From Candidatus Omnitrophota bacterium (lineage in GTDB: Bacteria > Omnitrophota > Gorgyraeia > Gygaellales > Profunditerraquicolaceae): 7,818 nt of DNA. The position numbers and the translations under genes were made by a program. The stretch lies in contig JAQTNM010000068.1 in NCBI GenBank assembly GCA_028713875.1, forward strand, positions 1 to 7,818, in the 5' to 3' direction. The notes beneath the pieces were generated by a model. That model saw only the letters and a list, made by a program, of their open reading frames with translations, made no database searches and was not told where the DNA came from. Below are positions 6,866 through 7,818 of the stretch, piece after piece. Numbering within the stretch: position 1 is the stretch's first letter; every line of letters starts with the position of its first letter.

Positions 6866-7818
6866 ATGCGTTTGATCGATCTCATACGGCAGAGGCAAAA
6901 GGCCATCCGCGGGAGCGTTGTTTTCTCCATCGCCGCCTATGCCTTCTACCTGAGGCTCAATAAATTAGCGCACCATACCCTGTGGGCGGACGAGATGGAT
7001 CAGCTCACCAAACTGGACAGGCCGTTTTCGGAATTCTTGAGGCTGCTGCCGGGCTGGGAGTTCTGTTCTTACCTGAGCGGAGATTTCTATCTGACATACC
7101 CATTCCTTAAGGCCTTCTCTTACAACAAATGGGGCCTAGCGATCCCCCACATCATAATCACGGCTATCGGTTTGTACCTGCTGTACCTTGTCTGTAAAAC
7201 GTATTGTAAAACATTGGTAGGCTATGTCATAACCTTCCTGCTCGTCTGTTTCAATGCCACGATGATCTGGCATGCCACCGAGATCAGGTATTACGCGGTA
7301 TTGCCTACGCTGGCACTGGGCGCTTTTCATGCATGGCACCTGCTTACAAACGACGTAAACCTGACAAAAGGGAAGAGAAGGCTGATCGCCGCTTTCTTTA
7401 TCGTCGTGATATTGTTCCATGCCTACGGAAGCATAATCCTGCTCACCACCTTTTTCTACAACTTTTTACTCAGGGCGGCAAACCGCAAAGGAACGGCAGA
7501 TTTTTTCCGGAAGAATATGGGGATATTTCTGCCGGTTTTCCTCATAACCGCTCCCCTATGGCTATTCCGCGTCCTGGGCGAACACCTTGCCTATCGGAAT
7601 GATTGCACGGTCTTTCAGTATATACCGAACCCGCTTTTGGATTTTATCGGTTTTCTGAAGGGGATTTTCGGCAATTTAATAGGGGATAGAAGGTTATATT
7701 TTCTGCTTGCGGGCGTATTCTTTCCCTTTATTCTGCCCTCTCGCGATAAATTCAGGCACATAATGCTTTTGTTCGCCATGGTGATCCTCCCGATCAGCCT
7801 TATTTTATTATCTGATTT
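6866..7818 (+). CDS. GT-C/PMT-family membrane glycosyltransferase, 3'-truncated
   Basis: The frame from ATG 6866 stays open to the window end (317 complete codons), so this is the N-terminal part of a longer gene. The protein opens with a basic, amphipathic start and a first helix (about 16-32). Next comes HTLWADEMDQL, whose Asp42-Glu43 sits where PMT/ArnT-type enzymes have the catalytic W-x-D-E motif. The first periplasmic loop continues to SGDFYLTYPFLKAF, then alternating helices follow, with TEIRYYAVLPTLAL (Arg141, Tyr142, Tyr143) and HAYGSIILLTTFF matching the family's conserved R-Y-Y and H-x-Y-x-x-x segments. At least seven hydrophobic segments are visible. Such enzymes transfer a sugar from a polyprenyl phosphate to a periplasmic acceptor (lipid A, glycan or protein). 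The GtrB-like gene just upstream is the obvious donor-maker. It differs clearly in sequence from the GT-C protein at 1906-3507. Confidence 0.85.
   Translation, partial: MRLIDLIRQRQKAIRGSVVFSIAAYAFYLRLNKLAHHTLWADEMDQLTKLDRPFSEFLRLLPGWEFCSYLSGDFYLTYPFLKAFSYNKWGLAIPHIIITAIGLYLLYLVCKTYCKTLVGYVITFLLVCFNATMIWHATEIRYYAVLPTLALGAFHAWHLLTNDVNLTKGKRRLIAAFFIVVILFHAYGSIILLTTFFYNFLLRAANRKGTADFFRKNMGIFLPVFLITAPLWLFRVLGEHLAYRNDCTVFQYIPNPLLDFIGFLKGIFGNLIGDRRLYFLLAGVFFPFILPSRDKFRHIMLLFAMVILPISLILLSD

Noticed and set aside
7136..7420. Minus-strand open frame of 94 codons
   Set aside because: It is antisense to the well-supported GT-C frame that starts at 6866 and runs to the window end; its translation is low-complexity and charged, with no motif.
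7333..7602. Plus-strand open frame of 89 codons
   Set aside because: It overlaps the GT-C coding frame in another phase, has no ribosome binding site and shows no family pattern.

Overview
This window is a gene-dense, single-polarity stretch of a cell-surface glycan (lipopolysaccharide/O-antigen-type) biosynthesis cluster. All seven genes run on the + strand. They are separated by at most 16 bases or overlap, so they look like one operon whose promoter and terminator both lie outside the window. The first gene is cut by the left edge and the last by the right edge. There are no RNA genes, mobile elements, CRISPR arrays or gene-free stretches over 300 bases.

Organism: a family-9 (heptosyltransferase-type) glycosyltransferase together with an O-antigen-ligase-like protein points to a diderm bacterium with an outer membrane. 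Base composition is roughly balanced. Frequent AGG arginine and ATA isoleucine codons and a GTG start argue against an enteric bacterium. The style would suit an uncultured lineage such as Omnitrophota, but this is a low-confidence impression and no marker gene is present.

Layout: (1) 1-754, C-terminal part of a GT4 glycosyltransferase. (2) 771-1919, a GT9 heptosyltransferase-like enzyme with an extra N-terminal hydrophobic helix. (3) 1906-3507, a polytopic GT-C-type membrane glycosyltransferase. (4) 3488-5059, a Wzy/WaaL-like polymerase or ligase with an enlarged periplasmic loop. (5) 5066-5881, a SAM-dependent methyltransferase. (6) 5886-6860, a GtrB/DPM1-like polyprenyl-phosphate glycosyltransferase with two C-terminal membrane helices. 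(7) 6866 to the window end, the N-terminal part of a second GT-C enzyme with a PMT-type Asp-Glu motif.

How they may work together (inference): the cytoplasmic GT4 and GT9 enzymes would build a core or repeat-unit oligosaccharide on a lipid, and the methyltransferase may modify a sugar. The GtrB-like enzyme would make an undecaprenyl-phosphate sugar. One or both GT-C enzymes would use that sugar as donor on the periplasmic face, and the Wzy/WaaL-like protein would polymerise the glycan or transfer it to its final acceptor. No flippase is visible here. The most notable points are the unusual loop of the ligase-like protein, two GT-C enzymes of different architecture around one donor synthase, an E-x7-Q variant of the GT4 active-site motif, the membrane-anchor-like extension on the GT9 enzyme, and an eight-A run inside the overlap between genes 3 and 4.
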